Shown here: positions 17,362-25,620 of the stretch, one piece after another
Layout of the letters: each line of letters opens with the position of its first letter
Numbering within the stretch: position 1 is the stretch's first letter
Assembly (NCBI GenBank): GCA_900319075.1
Contig: ONMZ01000010.1
Location: 1-64,000 of the forward strand
Direction of reading: 5' to 3'
DNA from: an uncultured Eubacteriales bacterium
Lineage (GTDB): Bacteria; Bacillota; Clostridia; Oscillospirales; Ruminococcaceae
DNA length: 64,000 nt
The notes under the pieces: model-generated
Told to the model about the DNA's origin: nothing
What the model saw: only the letters and a program-made list of their open reading frames with translations
Database searches by the model: none
Translations under genes and position numbers: made by a program

Positions 17362-18794
17362 TGTTTAACCTTAGAGCTAAGGCAAAGACCAAAATACGAA
17401 TAAAAAAGGAAGTCTTCGAGAAGATTATTGCGACGCTCGGTTCCCAGATTCCAGAACAAGGCGGATACACGATATCTAATATCGAAGGCGACAAAGTAAC
17501 CATCAACGACTTCATATACGACTTCAGCGCAAACACTTCAGCTGCTGCTTACTCACCCGATACGGCAATAATGAGCCCTAAAATAGGCAAAGCCATTGCA
17601 AGCGATAAGTATGTGACGGGAATCGTACACTCGCATCCGGATGGTTGCCCTTATTATTCGGACGCAGACGAGGAATACGCGAAAAGGATCATCGACGCAT
17701 ACTATATTCCGTTTTTCGATGTTGGCGTAGGCCAAAGAAGAAAAGGCGACTCTCTGGATATACGCTTTTTCAGAGTATATCCAAGGAAATCGCACAAGAA
17801 AACCGAAGAAGTCCTGTATGAGGTAGCGGAAGACTACGAGACAGAACTGAAGCCTAAAGTAAAGTCAGACCATGAACGAGTCACTAGCCATAAATACGAC
17901 AGAATCGAACAAGCTATCGATATGGACGTAATGAAGAATAAGACTATTGTTGCGTTTGGTAGTGGCGGAGCTCAGCTATATTACGTAGACATGGCGCGAT
18001 GTGGCGTATCGAAATATGTAGTGTTCGACCACGACTACTATCAGGATACCAATATTGCTAACCAGTACGCAGAGATATCTAATTTAGGCAAAGGCAAAGT
18101 AGAAGTAGCCAAGGAGAAGATCCTTGATGTTAATCCATCGGCGAGCATTAAGGCTATTCAACGTCGACTCGACGATAGTATTTCCGATGAGGAGTTTGTT
18201 TCTTTGGTCGGCAAGGGTATATTAAAGCATCCAGAAGACTACTTAATCGCTGCTTTTACCGATGACTTCTATGCTCAGGCAAGAGCCGCAGCGCTTGCAG
18301 TAAAGTTTGGCACTCCCTTCATATCGGCACAGATGTATAAAAATGGCGATGCCGCCGAAGTTTTCTTTTCATACCCAGGCGTAACAGCAAGCTGTCATAG
18401 ATGTGCGACAGAATCTCGATATCAGGCCTACGGGCATGGCTTTAATAATAATGTAACCAGCTCATGCTCAACCATCTTCTCTACCGGTCGCGTAAATGCT
18501 ATATGCGGACAGATAAGTTTAATGCTTCTCCAGTATGGCTGCGAAAGAGGTCGATACGGCAAGATACTTGATCGCATAGCAGATCGCAACTTCATTCAGA
18601 TCAATATAACGCCATTCGATAACGTAATTAAGAACGACATTTTTGATGACGCTTTCGATAAGGAGTTTGCGTTCTGCGACAGCACGGTATGGATACCACA
18701 GGAACCCAACGATAACTGCCCGTTATGTGGTGGCGAAGGCAATCTCCTTAAAAGCAAGGATAGAATCAAAGATACCAGGAGGGATCTGATATGA
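17361..18794 (+). CDS. JAMM peptidase fused to E1-like (ThiF) adenylyltransferase
   Basis: This 477-residue protein has two domains. Residues 25-140 are a JAB/JAMM metallopeptidase with a full zinc signature: E32 in PEQGGYTI, then H90-S-H92, x7, S100, x2, D103. Residues 190-400 are an E1/MoeB/ThiF fold: GSGGAQ (200-205), D223 in VVFDHD, N231, an NLGKGKVEVA helix, zinc pairs CHRC (345-348) and CPLC (453-456), and C369 near where ThiF/MoeB-type enzymes carry the conserved Cys. Position 234, usually the Arg of N-x-x-R-Q, is Asn. The known reactions are removal or maturation of ubiquitin-like tails (JAMM) and ATP-dependent activation of a C-terminal glycine (E1). The start at 17361 has aaggagg and overlaps the upstream stop. 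Confidence 0.88.
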   Translation: MFNLRAKAKTKIRIKKEVFEKIIATLGSQIPEQGGYTISNIEGDKVTINDFIYDFSANTSAAAYSPDTAIMSPKIGKAIASDKYVTGIVHSHPDGCPYYSDADEEYAKRIIDAYYIPFFDVGVGQRRKGDSLDIRFFRVYPRKSHKKTEEVLYEVAEDYETELKPKVKSDHERVTSHKYDRIEQAIDMDVMKNKTIVAFGSGGAQLYYVDMARCGVSKYVVFDHDYYQDTNIANQYAEISNLGKGKVEVAKEKILDVNPSASIKAIQRRLDDSISDEEFVSLVGKGILKHPEDYLIAAFTDDFYAQARAAALAVKFGTPFISAQMYKNGDAAEVFFSYPGVTASCHRCATESRYQAYGHGFNNNVTSSCSTIFSTGRVNAICGQISLMLLQYGCERGRYGKILDRIADRNFIQINITPFDNVIKNDIFDDAFDKEFAFCDSTVWIPQEPNDNCPLCGGEGNLLKSKDRIKDTRRDLI

Positions 18795-20218
18795 GAATTA
18801 CGGATTTTTCCATAGCCCCTAATGAAGACTTTGATGATCTCAAAGAAGCTGTCGATTCTGCTAGTCCTGGCGTTTATACTTTTGATGACTGTGAGTTACC
18901 GGAAGTATGTACACCCAATACGGCAACAATAAGCATCGGAACAGACGGCGATAGCTATAATATCTACTGCCATGAAGAAATAAGATATCGCGGACATAAC
19001 CCATCATTCTATAAGCTATTCAAGTACAACCAGATCACAAGTAAAGATTGGGCTTCATTCGTGATGCTCTGTCGAAAATTCAAGGAGGATTCTCCGGAGC
19101 CGGAAGGTTCTGGGGAATCTAACGAAGAATCAGAAGTCACGGATTGGTCCAACATAACAATTTCATCTGAGCAGGCTATCGAGCAAACAATGTCCTTCGA
19201 TAGTCTACGCAAGGAAATGAAGAAGTCCATTATAGGCCAAGACGACGCCGTAGATACGGTCTGCTTCCAAACAGCCGCATTTACTAAGAAGAAAAGACCT
19301 AAGAAACCATTGTCACTGCTAGCATATGGTCCGCCCGGAATAGGTAAATCTGAAACTGCTAAGTGTTTAGCGAGCATATTATCGAAGCAAAGCGGCCATA
19401 CATATGCAACGGTATGGACAGACCTGAATACTTTCACGGAAGCCCATACAGTATATAGACTGATTGGTTCTCCGCCCGGATATGTCGGCTACGAAGATAA
19501 GCCCGTATTCGAGGCCGTCCTCGATAATCCCTACACTGTATTTATTTTTGATGAGCTAGATAAGGCTCACCCACAAGTCCTAAAGACTTTCATGGCTATA
19601 CTCGATGAAGGCAGATGCGCGTCACGCTCAAGACTTCTTGACGGAAGCCGCGAGTTCGACTTTAAGCACTGCATATTCTTCTTCACTAGCAACTATATAT
19701 TATCCGGCGATAATCAGGATACCCCAAAGAACCCCATCGGTTTCTCAATTTCTAATGACGTAGAGGATATTTCCTTTGATGACGGAGCTGTTAAGGTTGC
19801 TTATACGAAAGAAGAAGCGCCGGTCGATATAGAAGAAAGTATTACTCAGCGCATCTATAAACAAACCGAACAAGCTCGCCGAGAGTTTATTAAATGCGGC
19901 ACCCTCGCAGAAATTGCCAGTAGATTTCATGGTTTTGTTGAGTATAAACCACTGAGCAATGAGGCTAAGGCAAAAATACTTGCAAAGCAAATAATTGAAA
20001 CTGGGTTCGAATACGGTGTTCGTATTGGCTATATATCCAAGGGCGTGATGCAAGGTATCATAGACGAAGTATCTTCAGAGAACAGCCTTACCGTCAGATC
20101 GTTCAAGGCAGTAATTGAAGGTCGACTTATTGACGCCTTTGCAAGCATCAATGCTAACGACGAAGACATCTATAAAATCGAAGGTTCTATCGAAGAGCCT
20201 ACACTGGTGAAAATGTAA
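18791..20218 (+). CDS. ClpB/ClpA-like AAA+ ATPase
   Basis: This 475-residue protein has one AAA+ module of the Clp/Hsp100 D2 type: Walker A GPPGIGKSE (180-188), the pore-loop region GSPPGYVGYE (about 226-235), Walker B VFIFDELDKAH, and sensor FFFTSN. The first 120 residues are an unknown domain followed by an acidic linker; there is no ClpN domain and no ClpP-binding loop I can see. It starts within the E1-JAMM stop (ATGA). By analogy with Hsp100 enzymes it should unfold or remodel proteins. In this operon it may act on targets tagged by the peptide, or load the E1 partner. Confidence 0.85.
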   Translation: MRITDFSIAPNEDFDDLKEAVDSASPGVYTFDDCELPEVCTPNTATISIGTDGDSYNIYCHEEIRYRGHNPSFYKLFKYNQITSKDWASFVMLCRKFKEDSPEPEGSGESNEESEVTDWSNITISSEQAIEQTMSFDSLRKEMKKSIIGQDDAVDTVCFQTAAFTKKKRPKKPLSLLAYGPPGIGKSETAKCLASILSKQSGHTYATVWTDLNTFTEAHTVYRLIGSPPGYVGYEDKPVFEAVLDNPYTVFIFDELDKAHPQVLKTFMAILDEGRCASRSRLLDGSREFDFKHCIFFFTSNYILSGDNQDTPKNPIGFSISNDVEDISFDDGAVKVAYTKEEAPVDIEESITQRIYKQTEQARREFIKCGTLAEIASRFHGFVEYKPLSNEAKAKILAKQIIETGFEYGVRIGYISKGVMQGIIDEVSSENSLTVRSFKAVIEGRLIDAFASINANDEDIYKIEGSIEEPTLVKM

Positions 20219-20395
20219 AATCAATATCTTTGCGGCAGAAAAACAACACCGTTTTTCGATAGCCATTAAACAGCGGTTTATATCTGTTAACCCCTGTTGT
20301 ATCGCTCAAAATTCCGCAATAAAAAGTCCTTTATGTCAAGCAAAAAGTGTGGTTTACTCTGCCGCAAAGCAACCTAAACGAAAGGAAGATGGATA
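20219..20395. repeat. Intergenic region with widely spaced 12-bp inverted repeat
   Basis: ctttgcggcaga (20228-20239) is exactly inverted at 20358-20369. The 118 bases between are AT-rich with smaller repeats. It separates the E1 operon from the mobilisation genes, so it may be a transfer or replication origin, or a terminator plus promoter region. Confidence 0.4.
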
Positions 20396-20968
20396 TTGAA
20401 TAAAGAAAAGCCCAAATACTCAACCATCATGGCAGATCCGCCGTGGAATATAAATCAGCAAGGCAAACGCGGCGCTGCCAGTCATTACGACCTAATGACA
20501 CTTGATGACATTAAAAATATGCCGGTAGCTGACTTCTGCACAGAAGACGCACATTTATGGCTCTGGGTTACCAATGGCCTCCTCAAGGAAGGTATCGAGG
20601 TAATGGAAGCATGGGGATTTACATATAGGTCGCCGTTCTTCTGGATCAAGCCTCGTCTTGGACTCGGAAACTACCTAAGAAATGCAAGCGAAACCGTATT
20701 ATTCGGCACTCGCGGCAAAGCGCCTATAAAATTCAAGGCTCAGCCAAACTGGCTGTTCGCACCGTTACAAGATCACTCTCATAAACCCGAGGAACAGTAT
20801 GCCATTATTGAGCGCTGTTCGCCTGGCCCATATCTTGAACTGTTCGCAAGACGTCATCAACCCGGATGGGATGCCTGGGGTAATCAAATTGATTCCGATA
20901 TCGAGATCCCAGGCTATCCTGTTCCAAAGTATAGCGAAAAGGCTGGTGTTGACAATGAGGAGGTTTGA
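20396..20968 (+). CDS. MT-A70-family N6-adenine methyltransferase
   Basis: This 190-residue protein has the catalytic ADPPW motif (13-17) and the MT-A70/Ime4-like core: HLWLWVTNGLLKEGIEVMEAWGF, FFWIKP, and a later P-x-L-E-L-F-A-R region with W-D-A-W-G-N. Such enzymes methylate adenine in DNA or RNA and are frequent in phages and integrative elements. The start is TTG at 20396, after aaaggaag; an ATG just upstream is out of frame and stops at once. It is the first gene of the mobilisation segment. No cognate nuclease is adjacent, so anti-restriction or regulation is the likely role. Confidence 0.85.
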   Translation: MNKEKPKYSTIMADPPWNINQQGKRGAASHYDLMTLDDIKNMPVADFCTEDAHLWLWVTNGLLKEGIEVMEAWGFTYRSPFFWIKPRLGLGNYLRNASETVLFGTRGKAPIKFKAQPNWLFAPLQDHSHKPEEQYAIIERCSPGPYLELFARRHQPGWDAWGNQIDSDIEIPGYPVPKYSEKAGVDNEEV

Positions 20969-20973
20969 TATGC

Positions 20974-21171
20974 ATGGACAAGCAGCCGAAGAGTTTAATA
21001 ACGAGATTCCTGGAAATTGCGATAATATTCGCGATAGCATCGTATCTCATAAGATTAGGCGTTTGCTACATCGTACAGGTTTGGCCTGTGCTCGTCATAA
21101 TTGCTACGCTTATACTGACAGGTATCTTAATTTACCGAATTTGGAAGAAGCACAACGAAACCAAATGGTAG
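20974..21171 (+). CDS. Small membrane protein
   Basis: It has 65 residues with two hydrophobic stretches (LEIAIIFAIASYLI and YIVQVWPVLVIIATLILTGI) and a basic tail, so probably two membrane spans. gaggagg lies at 20957-20963. A second frame starting at 20970 is also open but has no hydrophobic or family signal, so I prefer this one. It sits directly before the TraD-like ATPase and may be a membrane partner in transfer. Confidence 0.5.
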   Translation: MDKQPKSLITRFLEIAIIFAIASYLIRLGVCYIVQVWPVLVIIATLILTGILIYRIWKKHNETKW

Positions 21172-21183
21172 GAGGCGAAGTAG

Positions 21184-23340
21184 ATGGCGAAGCATAGCAT
21201 AGACAATATTGAATGGCGTGAAGTAGCATGGCAAAGGCCGTTCAATGAAGATAATGTTTACGAAATGCTCACCCATCTTGCGACTATCGAAGGTCGCGGC
21301 CCCATCATATGGGAATCTCGCAGCCACAAAGGATACGTTAAAAATATCATTGGCGCTGACAGAAAGTATATGAATAAAATCGCCGAGGCAATCAAGATTC
21401 ATGGGGATATAGCAATATATCCCCTCCCGGCGCATACGCGCGTCCCAATGCGAGTAGCTCGTAAAGTGAGCATAACTAAACCATCTCTGGCGCTAAACAC
21501 GAATGTTATGACATCTACTGTTCGCGCAGGACTAGCAGCGCTTGCTAATGTGCGAGGCGAAGATAGCGCCGTACTCCAAATCGTGCTCGGAGGTTCTTAT
21601 GCTCCGACAATCGTACCTAAGACTTTTCCTGATCCTCACGCTTCATGGCTTCAGACTATTTTCGGCAGCACCGAGCAAATAACCAATGAAGCCAGAAAGT
21701 CCATCAAGGAGAAATCTGAACAACATTGCTTTCAGGCATTGATTCGAATTGGCGCAAGCGGTGAATATGCCAGGGGCAATATTAACGGCGTATTGAGCGC
21801 CTTAAGAACTCTAGAGTCTGCCGGTGTAAGAATCTATACCGACAGCGAAAAGAATCAAAACCTTAACATGGCTCATGTTCCGTGGCATTTCCCTTTACGA
21901 CTATCAGTCAAAGAAGTCGCAAGTTTTCTCATGCTGCCAGTCGGAGACGAAGAACTGCCGGGAACAAATGGGCTTCATCCGAAAACCACATTACCGCCGT
22001 CATGGTATCGCGAGCCTACAAATCGCATGAATAATAGAACATTCGCTATGAGCAAAGACGGCATTAATAGTAAGAAACTAAGCATATCACCAAAAGACGG
22101 ACTCGAGCACACGATTCTGCTCGGACCGACAGGCTCCGGTAAATCTACAGCAATGCAAAATCTGATCCTTTCAGATATTTATGCCGGACGAAGTGTATTA
22201 GTTATTGATCCGAAAGCAGATCTTGTTAATAGCATTCTGGAACGCATACCCGAGAGCAGGTATAACGACGTAGTGGTTATTGATCCGTCGGATCCGTGTC
22301 CGGTTGGCTTTAATCCATTATCGCTGCCGGGTAATCCTGTTCTTATTGCAGACGCAATACTTGCAGTATTTAAGGAGATATTTGCGGAAAACTGGGGTAT
22401 TCGTAGTCAAGACGTACTGAGCGCAGCTCTATTGACGCTGGCGGAGGTAAAAGGATCCTCGCTGCTCTGGCTGCCGCAGCTACTCACCGACGAAAACTTC
22501 AGGCATAGCCTTACGGATAAAATCAAAGACCAGATTGCTTTAAAGCCATTCTGGAACTCCTATGACAATATGCGCGATAGTGAGAGAAAGCAAGAAATAG
22601 CACCCGTACTTAACAAGATCAGGCAATTCCTATATCGTCCAGGCTTAAGAGCTATTCTCGGACAGAGCGAACCTAAGTTTCAGCTCACAGATTTATTCTA
22701 CAAACGAAAAATAGTCCTAGTACCGCTCAACAAGGGCACAGTCGGCGCAGAAAGCGCCAAGCTACTCGGTTCCCTTATAGTTGGCCTAACCTGGACACTA
22801 ACCCTTTCTCGCGCGAATATACCAGCTGAGAAGCGGCATATCATTTCGCTATATATTGACGAGCTTCAAGATTACTTAAGTCTACCGACAGATCTAGCAG
22901 ATGCATTAGCTCAAGCTCGTGGACTTGGCGTAAGTATTACGATGGCACATCAGTATAGAGCGCAGCTGCCACCGGAGCTTAAAGCCGGTATCGATGCGAA
23001 CGCAAGAAACAAAATCATATTCGGACTGAATTCATCGGACGCAAAAGAAGTTGCAGCTATGGCTCCTAATCTTGAAGCGCTGGACTTCATGACACTGCCA
23101 AGATATGAAGTATATGCAAATGTCATGTCCGACGGTAAGAGTACTGGATGGATTCATGGTAAAACTTTACCGCCTCCGGCTAGCCTCAAAAATCCGGCTG
23201 AGCTGAGAGCGTTAAGTCAGACCACCTACGGTCGACCTATTGAAGAGGTCGAGGAGGAATTCCTCGAATTGCTCAGGCGCAGCGATGAGACTCCTGCCCC
23301 AGAGGCCACTCAAGCACCAATAGGACGCCGTAAAATATGA
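21184..23340 (+). CDS. TraD/VirD4-like coupling ATPase
   Basis: This 718-residue protein has Walker A LGPTGSGKSTAM (near 317), a VLVIDPKADLV strand, and a Walker B-like ISLYIDELQDYLSLP followed by QARGLGVSITMAHQYRAQLP, the type IV coupling-protein pattern. The N-terminal 280 residues are a soluble domain with no obvious membrane span, unlike classical VirD4. This type occurs beside replication-relaxation proteins in small mobilizable elements. It would connect a relaxase-DNA complex to a helper secretion channel. The start follows aggaggcga. Confidence 0.85.
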   Translation: MAKHSIDNIEWREVAWQRPFNEDNVYEMLTHLATIEGRGPIIWESRSHKGYVKNIIGADRKYMNKIAEAIKIHGDIAIYPLPAHTRVPMRVARKVSITKPSLALNTNVMTSTVRAGLAALANVRGEDSAVLQIVLGGSYAPTIVPKTFPDPHASWLQTIFGSTEQITNEARKSIKEKSEQHCFQALIRIGASGEYARGNINGVLSALRTLESAGVRIYTDSEKNQNLNMAHVPWHFPLRLSVKEVASFLMLPVGDEELPGTNGLHPKTTLPPSWYREPTNRMNNRTFAMSKDGINSKKLSISPKDGLEHTILLGPTGSGKSTAMQNLILSDIYAGRSVLVIDPKADLVNSILERIPESRYNDVVVIDPSDPCPVGFNPLSLPGNPVLIADAILAVFKEIFAENWGIRSQDVLSAALLTLAEVKGSSLLWLPQLLTDENFRHSLTDKIKDQIALKPFWNSYDNMRDSERKQEIAPVLNKIRQFLYRPGLRAILGQSEPKFQLTDLFYKRKIVLVPLNKGTVGAESAKLLGSLIVGLTWTLTLSRANIPAEKRHIISLYIDELQDYLSLPTDLADALAQARGLGVSITMAHQYRAQLPPELKAGIDANARNKIIFGLNSSDAKEVAAMAPNLEALDFMTLPRYEVYANVMSDGKSTGWIHGKTLPPPASLKNPAELRALSQTTYGRPIEEVEEEFLELLRRSDETPAPEATQAPIGRRKI

Positions 23341-24296
23341 TGAAGCTTCGACCGAATATTCGAGACCAATCAAATATTCCCGCAATGGCCGCAAAAACGG
23401 CAAATTCAGACAACAACGGAAGCGACTACTACCGTATTCCAACGGTAATTAAAACTAGTGAGGCGAGGCATATGACCATCAGGCTCAGTCAATCCAGACT
23501 GGAGATGCTCAGGGACTCACTTACCTCAAAAGACAAGGAAATACTTGCCAGCCTATCAAGCTGCCGGTATCTAATGACCAATCAGATTCAGCGACTTCAT
23601 TTCTATAAATCCGCATCTCAGAAGGCTGCCATGTCTGCAACTACCAGAGCTATGAAGAAGCTCAGATTAAACGGCTTAGTATCTTCGTTTGAACGTAGGA
23701 TTGGTGGAGTACGAGCAGGATCCGCATCATACGTCTGGCACCTTACCGAGGGTGGAATGAGATTCGTAAATATGAACGGTCCGGGAGACACTTCCAGGAA
23801 ACGCTTCGTGGAGCCATCATATTCATTTATGCGACATACATTATCCGTAGCCGAATGCTATATCAGGATAGTTGAGCTATGCAGAACCACGGATAAGTTA
23901 TTCCTGAAGGAGGTTGAATTCGAACCTGAATGCTGGCGGCAGTATATATGCGCTGGTAAGCGAATATCCTTGAACCCGGATCTGTTCATAGTTACTCATT
24001 CCGACGGATTCGAAGACAGATGGTTTATTGAGGTGGATTTAAGCACGGAATCTCCGGCAACTATCATATTCAAATGCGAGCGCTACCATAGCTACTATAA
24101 TACTTCGCTCGAACAGCGCAATAATGCAGTATTCCCTATAACGCTATGGATAGTGCCGGACATTAGCCGGAAAGTTAAGCTTGAAGAAAAAATAAAAAGT
24201 GAGTTTTCAAATAAACCCAAACTATTTCGCGTAATAACAATGGACGAGCTCGGCGAAATTATCATCAACGGCTGCAATCCAAGTACGCTTTATTAA
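23337..24296 (+). CDS. Replication-relaxation family protein
   Basis: This 319-residue protein matches the Replic_Relax family: a winged-helix N-terminal half (KDKEILASLSSCRYLMTNQIQRLHF…ATTRAMKKLRLNGLVS), the central FMRHTLSVAECYIRI segment, and an acidic strand WFIEVDLSTES resembling a nuclease-type core. Members are linked to plasmid replication and DNA relaxation for transfer. Its start overlaps the coupling ATPase stop by 4 bases. An internal ATG at 23340 is possible. Confidence 0.8.
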   Translation: MMKLRPNIRDQSNIPAMAAKTANSDNNGSDYYRIPTVIKTSEARHMTIRLSQSRLEMLRDSLTSKDKEILASLSSCRYLMTNQIQRLHFYKSASQKAAMSATTRAMKKLRLNGLVSSFERRIGGVRAGSASYVWHLTEGGMRFVNMNGPGDTSRKRFVEPSYSFMRHTLSVAECYIRIVELCRTTDKLFLKEVEFEPECWRQYICAGKRISLNPDLFIVTHSDGFEDRWFIEVDLSTESPATIIFKCERYHSYYNTSLEQRNNAVFPITLWIVPDISRKVKLEEKIKSEFSNKPKLFRVITMDELGEIIINGCNPSTLY

Positions 24297-24393
24297 GTAA
24301 AATCCCGAAGACTTGGCGCATACAAGCCATAGCATTCCGCAGGCGCGGGTAAGGTTTTTGCGCCCAATACAAACTTTAATCCGAAAGGATCTT

Positions 24394-24615
24394 ATGAATA
24401 AAAAGAAAGCTGATAGTACAAAGCCTATCACAGATAAAATCAAAGAACAAATCATAGCTATCCGCGATTCGGGTGAAACTAACATGTTTGATACCCGCAC
24501 CGTTCAGGAAATTGCTAACCGAGAGGAGTATTACGAACTCGTGATACTAATCGAGGAAGACAGACTTGCATATCTAAACTTCATCCTAAACGGCGACAAT
24601 AATAATGACAAATGA
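24394..24615 (+). CDS. DUF5049-family protein
   Basis: This 73-residue protein contains IKEQIIAIRDSGETNMFD…VQEIANREEYYELVILIEE, the signature I know from DUF5049 proteins of clostridial integrative elements. Function unknown. The start follows gaaagga; the frame upstream lacks one. It overlaps the next gene by 11 bases. Confidence 0.75.
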   Translation: MNKKKADSTKPITDKIKEQIIAIRDSGETNMFDTRTVQEIANREEYYELVILIEEDRLAYLNFILNGDNNNDK

Positions 24616-24847
24616 AGAAATCTTCATTCTTGAGCTATATGACGAATATAACTCTACATTAGAAATGTTACGTGAAGATTGCGAAAATGCGAGACGCGTC
24701 TTAGCAGTACTTGATGAATATGGAGAAGATGTTAGCGAATTGCTTGCACCTGTCATGGTCGAAACAAATGACTTACTTAGGTTCTGTAATCGAATGAGAT
24801 GCTTTATGAATATAAAGCCTAGTAATAGTGCGGAAAGGCCTGATTGA
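24605..24847 (+). CDS. Hypothetical 80-residue protein
   Basis: It is mostly helical and acidic (EIFILELYDEYNSTLEMLREDCENARRVLAVLDEY). No family is recognised. It starts inside the DUF5049 gene and is probably co-translated with it. Confidence 0.55.
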   Translation: MTNEEIFILELYDEYNSTLEMLREDCENARRVLAVLDEYGEDVSELLAPVMVETNDLLRFCNRMRCFMNIKPSNSAERPD

Positions 24848-24903
24848 GCCTAGGTAGTGTTATAGGCTTGTATGCCCCAGGTCTTCGGGTAGAAAGGAAT
24901 GGT

Positions 24904-25266
24904 ATGCACAATACAAAAGTCGATCAGCTCATTCTAGACGGATGGTCTAACAGTGAAATATCTAAAGAGTTGAACGTTTCAGTAAACACTATAAAATCAC
25001 GCCGCTCAAAGCTTAAAGCTAAGAGCAGTAATACGCGTATATGCCTTCAGTGCGGTCTTCTCTTCCCTGAGTCTAAGAAAGGTCGCCACAAGAATTTCTG
25101 CTCGAATCAATGCAGATTTGCTTACTGGAACGAGCGAAAGAAGGACATAAAAACTATACACATATGCGCGAACTGCGGAAAAACATTTATAAGCAAAGGT
25201 AACCCTAATAAAAGATATTGCAGTAGGAAGTGCTACTGCGAAAAGGTAAAGGAACATGAAGGATAA
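24904..25266 (+). CDS. HTH and double zinc-finger protein
   Basis: This 120-residue protein has an N-terminal helix-turn-helix (LILDGWSNSEISKELNVSVNTIKSRRSKLK) like resolvase/LuxR types. It is followed by two CxxC…C-x3-C zinc fingers (ICLQCGLLF…FCSNQC and ICANCGKTF…YCSRKC). Likely a DNA-binding regulator of the element. The ATG at 24904 is preceded by agaaagga; an in-frame TTG at 24844 is less likely. Confidence 0.7.
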   Translation: MHNTKVDQLILDGWSNSEISKELNVSVNTIKSRRSKLKAKSSNTRICLQCGLLFPESKKGRHKNFCSNQCRFAYWNERKKDIKTIHICANCGKTFISKGNPNKRYCSRKCYCEKVKEHEG

Positions 25267-25474
25267 CAAATACGATCACGAACTTGGATATGTAATCGAA
25301 AAGGCTCTCGCCAAGCAGCTTCTCGCTATGGAGCTGATTACTCCGGAACAATATGCCGAGGTCAACAAAATGCTGATTGAGGAATATAAGCCACTAATCG
25401 GCTCCTTGTGCGAAGCTGATGATTCGGCAACGCACGATAACAATCCAACGGAAAGCCCACGAAAGGAGGAATAG
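25256..25474 (+). CDS. SHOCT-like small protein
   Basis: This 72-residue protein contains KALAKQLLAMELITPEQYAEVNKMLIEEYKPLIGSL, the short C-terminal helical pattern common in small genes near large serine recombinases of Firmicute elements. The exact role is unknown. It overlaps the upstream gene by 11 bases and is followed by a terminator. Confidence 0.6.
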   Translation: MKDNKYDHELGYVIEKALAKQLLAMELITPEQYAEVNKMLIEEYKPLIGSLCEADDSATHDNNPTESPRKEE

Positions 25475-25530
25475 GGGCTTTCGAATAGGTATCGGACAAG
25501 ATCCGAAGCACATTAAAATCAATAGTCACA

Positions 25531-25575
25531 CGACGTGCGTAGCGAGAAATCTGCGCACGTCGCAGGTCTCTTTTT
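25531..25575 (+). terminator. Terminator after the mobilisation segment
   Basis: cgacgtgcg and cgcacgtcg form a 9-bp stem, followed within a few bases by tctcttttt. It separates the transfer genes from the amidoligase operon. Confidence 0.7.
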
Positions 25576-25620
25576 CGGGTATAAACGCACGATCAAGGTT
25601 CTCGAATGGAGGCGAGAGAA

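Noticed and set aside
20799..21197. Alternative frame overlapping the small membrane protein
   Set aside because: It runs out of frame through the end of the methyltransferase gene and gives no domain. The overlapping frame has two clear membrane spans.
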